A DNA stretch of 8,177 nucleotides from JAIPIY01 sp964489785. Its GTDB lineage: Bacteria > Patescibacteriota > Minisyncoccia > Phycocordibacterales > UBA1006. Shown here piece after piece: positions 6,166 to 8,177 of the stretch. The stretch lies in contig CAZAZY010000027.1 of NCBI GenBank assembly GCA_964489785.1, positions 1-8,177 of the forward strand, written 5' to 3'. Position numbers and translations under genes: made by a program. The notes under the pieces are model-generated. The model saw nothing but the letters and a program-made list of their open reading frames with translations, was not told the origin of the DNA and searched no databases. The first letter of the stretch is position 1, and each line of letters starts with the position of its first letter.

Positions 6166-6174
6166 TGTTACTAT
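6166..6174 (+). promoter_or_regulatory. Candidate extended -10 promoter of priA
   Basis: The plus strand reads TGT-TACTAT (6166-6174), an extended -10 with a 4/6 hexamer and a weak -35 (CTGTTA at 6145-6150). Six bases follow before the ATG at 6181, which puts the predicted transcription start on or next to the start codon. It is the weakest promoter call in the divergent mreB-priA region. Confidence 0.45.
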
Positions 6175-6180
6175 AGGTAT

Positions 6181-8142
6181 ATGTTTATTATTGATGTAGT
6201 CCCTCTTTCGCGAGGTATCCAAAAGGAAATTCTTTCTTATATTTCCGCGTACCCTGTTTCTGTTGGTGATTGCGTTCGTATTCCTGTTCGGTCTAGGGAT
6301 ATCATTGGATTTGTGGTAACGGTGCGCACTTCGGTAGAAATGAAGGGTTTTGTAAAATCTCTTCCTTATCCGTTGAAACATATTTATCGCGTTATTCCGA
6401 CTTCGTTATTTACCCAACCTTTTTTGGAAATGTTAGAAGATATGAAATCGTATTATGCTGTATCAGGAGGTGTAATTTTTTCTCACATGATACCGGTGCA
6501 TATTCAGCATCTGGTAGAACTGTTGGCGGAACAAAACATGACAACACCACGAACAAAACAAATATCTTCAAAAATATTAGGAGACCGTTCTATTCTCATG
6601 CATACGTTTGATGACCGATTGTCATATTATAAAACTTTGACTCGTACACTATTTGCACAAAAACAATCGTTGGTTATTGTGGTTGCATCATGGGTGCATG
6701 CGGAAAAAATAAAACAAGAATTAGACAAAGGAATTCGCGATCATGTATATACTTTTCACAGTTCGTTAACAAAAAAACAATTTCTGAAACAATCCATTGA
6801 TTTGTTAGAAGATCAAAATCCATCATTGTGTATTATGACACCAGGATATTTGTCTTTGGTTCCTGATTCTGCCAATACTATTATTATTGAACAAGAAGGT
6901 TCGCCTTGGTATCGCACGCACGCAGAACCCAATTTGGATATGCGCATTGCGATTGAATTTTTTGCACTACGTAGTAGTCTGGATATTATTTTTGCTGATC
7001 ATGTTATTCGCCCTGAAACGTATGCCCTTTTTGATCAACCATCAGTACATGTTCCATTGCCACCAACCGTAAAATTATGGCATGGGAAAAATACTATTAC
7101 CGTGATTGATTTGAAACAGGCAAAAGAATTACCTGATCAAAAAGTAGTATCTCATGGTATTTCTCATACAGTCCGAGAAATGATTCATACTGCAGTAGAA
7201 AATAAAACATCATTGTTATTATTGGTTTCCAGACGTGGTTTGGCCAGCATGGTTTCTTGTTCTGATTGTATGACACCTGTTGTATGCCCATTGTGTGAAC
7301 GACCTGCATCGTTGTATCGCAATGTAAAACAAAGCAGTGCCGAAAACAAAAGAAAAGATGCATTGTTTGTCTGTTATCGATGTAAACATCAATTTGAAAC
7401 ACAAGATACGTGCAATCATTGTGGCAGTTGGCGATTACGATTATTGGGTGATACTCCAAATCGTATTGCTGAATATATAGAAAAAACATTTCCAGGATTT
7501 ACTCCTCATATATTAGAAGGTGCCCAAGGGAAAACAAAAAAAGAACTTCAAACTGTTTACAATAATTTCAAAGAGCAAGGTGGGATACTGATTGCTACAG
7601 AAATGGTATTTTCTTTTTTGGATGGTCCGATTACAGAATCTTGTATCATATCAGTGGATTCTTTTATTGGATTACCTGATATTACCGCATACGATAAAAT
7701 GATTCGTTTTGTAGCTGAATTAACTGTTTGGACAGAAGAAAGATTGGTTTTGCAAACAACCTATCCTGAACACACATTGATTCAAGTATTGCAAAAAAAT
7801 ACACTTTCTGAAATGTATGCCTTGTTACTAAAAGAAAGAAAAACATATAGTGCGATGCCATATTCGATGACATTACGTATTACATTACCTGTTTCACCTA
7901 AAAATATTGATAGTGTAAAAGATTCAATAGAAACATATCTAGGTGTATTGGATCCTGATGTCATTTATACCAGAAAAAAACAACAATCGTATCTGGTTGC
8001 TTTGGTGCGTATACAGCCCACAGATTGGACTCATATACATAATGGGGTTGTAGTTCGAAAAGAACACCCTGTTTTGAATTTTCTCAAAGTTGCCCCTATG
8101 GGGACTTTTGTTACAGTAAACCCATCAATGTTGGTGTCATAA
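6181..8142 (+). CDS. priA: Primosomal protein N' (PriA) homologue with degraded helicase motifs
   Basis: PriA recognises stalled forks and reloads the replisome. This homologue has 653 residues from ATG 6181 (about 730 in E. coli). The N-terminal 3' DNA-binding domain is recognisable (FIIDVVPLSRGI; SVGDCVRIPVRSRDIIGFVV). The zinc-binding module is complete: C360-x2-C363, C369-x2-C372, C398-x2-C401 and C411-x2-C414, preceded by SRRG (350-353). The C-terminal domain follows (about 560-653). The ATPase is eroded: the Walker A site (GVTGSGKT) is replaced by about MHTFDDRLSYYK (140-151), the DEEH box by EQEG (237-240), GTQM by ATEM (472-475), and QVAGRAGR by VAELTVWTEE (511-520). Helicase activity is therefore unlikely, while a DNA-binding or loading role could remain. 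The actinobacterial PriA-like proteins are a known case of PriA without detectable helicase motifs. An upstream TTG at 6127 keeps the frame open, but ATG 6181 fits both the promoter and the family N terminus. It is divergent from mreB. Confidence 0.88.
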   Translation: MFIIDVVPLSRGIQKEILSYISAYPVSVGDCVRIPVRSRDIIGFVVTVRTSVEMKGFVKSLPYPLKHIYRVIPTSLFTQPFLEMLEDMKSYYAVSGGVIFSHMIPVHIQHLVELLAEQNMTTPRTKQISSKILGDRSILMHTFDDRLSYYKTLTRTLFAQKQSLVIVVASWVHAEKIKQELDKGIRDHVYTFHSSLTKKQFLKQSIDLLEDQNPSLCIMTPGYLSLVPDSANTIIIEQEGSPWYRTHAEPNLDMRIAIEFFALRSSLDIIFADHVIRPETYALFDQPSVHVPLPPTVKLWHGKNTITVIDLKQAKELPDQKVVSHGISHTVREMIHTAVENKTSLLLLVSRRGLASMVSCSDCMTPVVCPLCERPASLYRNVKQSSAENKRKDALFVCYRCKHQFETQDTCNHCGSWRLRLLGDTPNRIAEYIEKTFPGFTPHILEGAQGKTKKELQTVYNNFKEQGGILIATEMVFSFLDGPITESCIISVDSFIGLPDITAYDKMIRFVAELTVWTEERLVLQTTYPEHTLIQVLQKNTLSEMYALLLKERKTYSAMPYSMTLRITLPVSPKNIDSVKDSIETYLGVLDPDVIYTRKKQQSYLVALVRIQPTDWTHIHNGVVVRKEHPVLNFLKVAPMGTFVTVNPSMLVS

Positions 8143-8146
8143 TGAC

Positions 8147-8175
8147 TTGACAATAGTATATGAATATGCTATGAT
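8147..8175 (+). promoter_or_regulatory. Strong promoter for a gene beyond the window
   Basis: The plus strand reads TTGACA (8147-8152, perfect consensus), exactly 17 bases, then TATGAT (8170-8175, 5/6) preceded by TGC, giving TATGCTATGAT. It starts 5 nt after the priA stop with no terminator between, so it is a fresh promoter for the next plus-strand gene. It shares TATGCTAT with the mreB and frr promoters. Confidence 0.8.
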
Positions 8176-8177
8176 AT

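Noticed and set aside
6127..6180. N-terminal extension of PriA from a TTG codon
   Set aside because: The added 18 residues do not resemble the PriA N terminus and cover the proposed promoter; ATG 6181 begins exactly where family similarity begins.
1..8177. TGA recoded as glycine, as in Gracilibacteria/Absconditabacteria
   Set aside because: No gene stop is TGA (five TAA, three TAG), which prompted the check, but no gene requires an in-frame TGA and all are full length under the standard code. Eight stops are too few to decide.
1..8177. CRISPR array, insertion sequence, prophage, toxin-antitoxin or defence system
   Set aside because: No direct-repeat series, terminal inverted repeats, transposase or integrase motifs, or small paired genes were seen; nearly all the sequence is taken by core genes.

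Overview
The window looks like part of a small, AT-rich genome from the Candidate Phyla Radiation (Patescibacteria, probably a Parcubacteria-type lineage). That is inferred from gene content, from trimmed or motif-poor versions of core enzymes (PriA, UvrC, HolB, a Ddl relative) and from very tight gene packing. No 16S rRNA or other lineage marker is present, so the assignment is moderate. The standard code fits: stops are TAA or TAG and no gene needs a recoded TGA.

Layout. Positions 1-152 hold the 3' end of a plus-strand membrane-protein gene. It ends at a perfect 32-bp palindromic terminator (166-197) that also serves the converging minus-strand tRNA-Ala(TGC) at 253-325. From 6094 down to 492 the minus strand carries mreB, holB, frr, rseP, uvrC and a ddl-like gene. 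The junctions inside this run are 4 nt (mreB/holB), 22 nt with an internal promoter (holB/frr), 1 nt (frr/rseP), 2 nt (rseP/uvrC) and 48 nt with a promoter (uvrC/ddl-like). An 86-bp divergent promoter region (6095-6180) separates mreB from a plus-strand priA homologue (6181-8142). The window ends on a strong promoter for a gene just outside it.

Functions. The cluster mixes cell shape (MreB), DNA replication and repair (HolB delta-prime-like, UvrC, PriA), ribosome recycling (Frr), intramembrane proteolysis (RseP) and an ATP-grasp protein related to D-Ala-D-Ala ligase. The frr-rseP pair looks like a remnant of the widespread pyrH-frr-uppS-cdsA-dxr-rseP cluster.

Most notable. (1) Every promoter that can be placed before a protein gene puts the predicted transcription start 0-4 nt from the start codon, and no gene has a clear Shine-Dalgarno sequence, so leaderless mRNA seems the rule. 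Three of these promoters share the octamer TATGCTAT. (2) The ddl-like protein has lost most Ddl catalytic residues and is about 10% histidine. (3) PriA has lost its helicase ATPase motifs but keeps all eight zinc-binding cysteines. (4) UvrC lacks both its C-terminal HhH domain and the Fe-S cysteines. No defence system, mobile element, CRISPR array or clearly new multi-gene system was seen.
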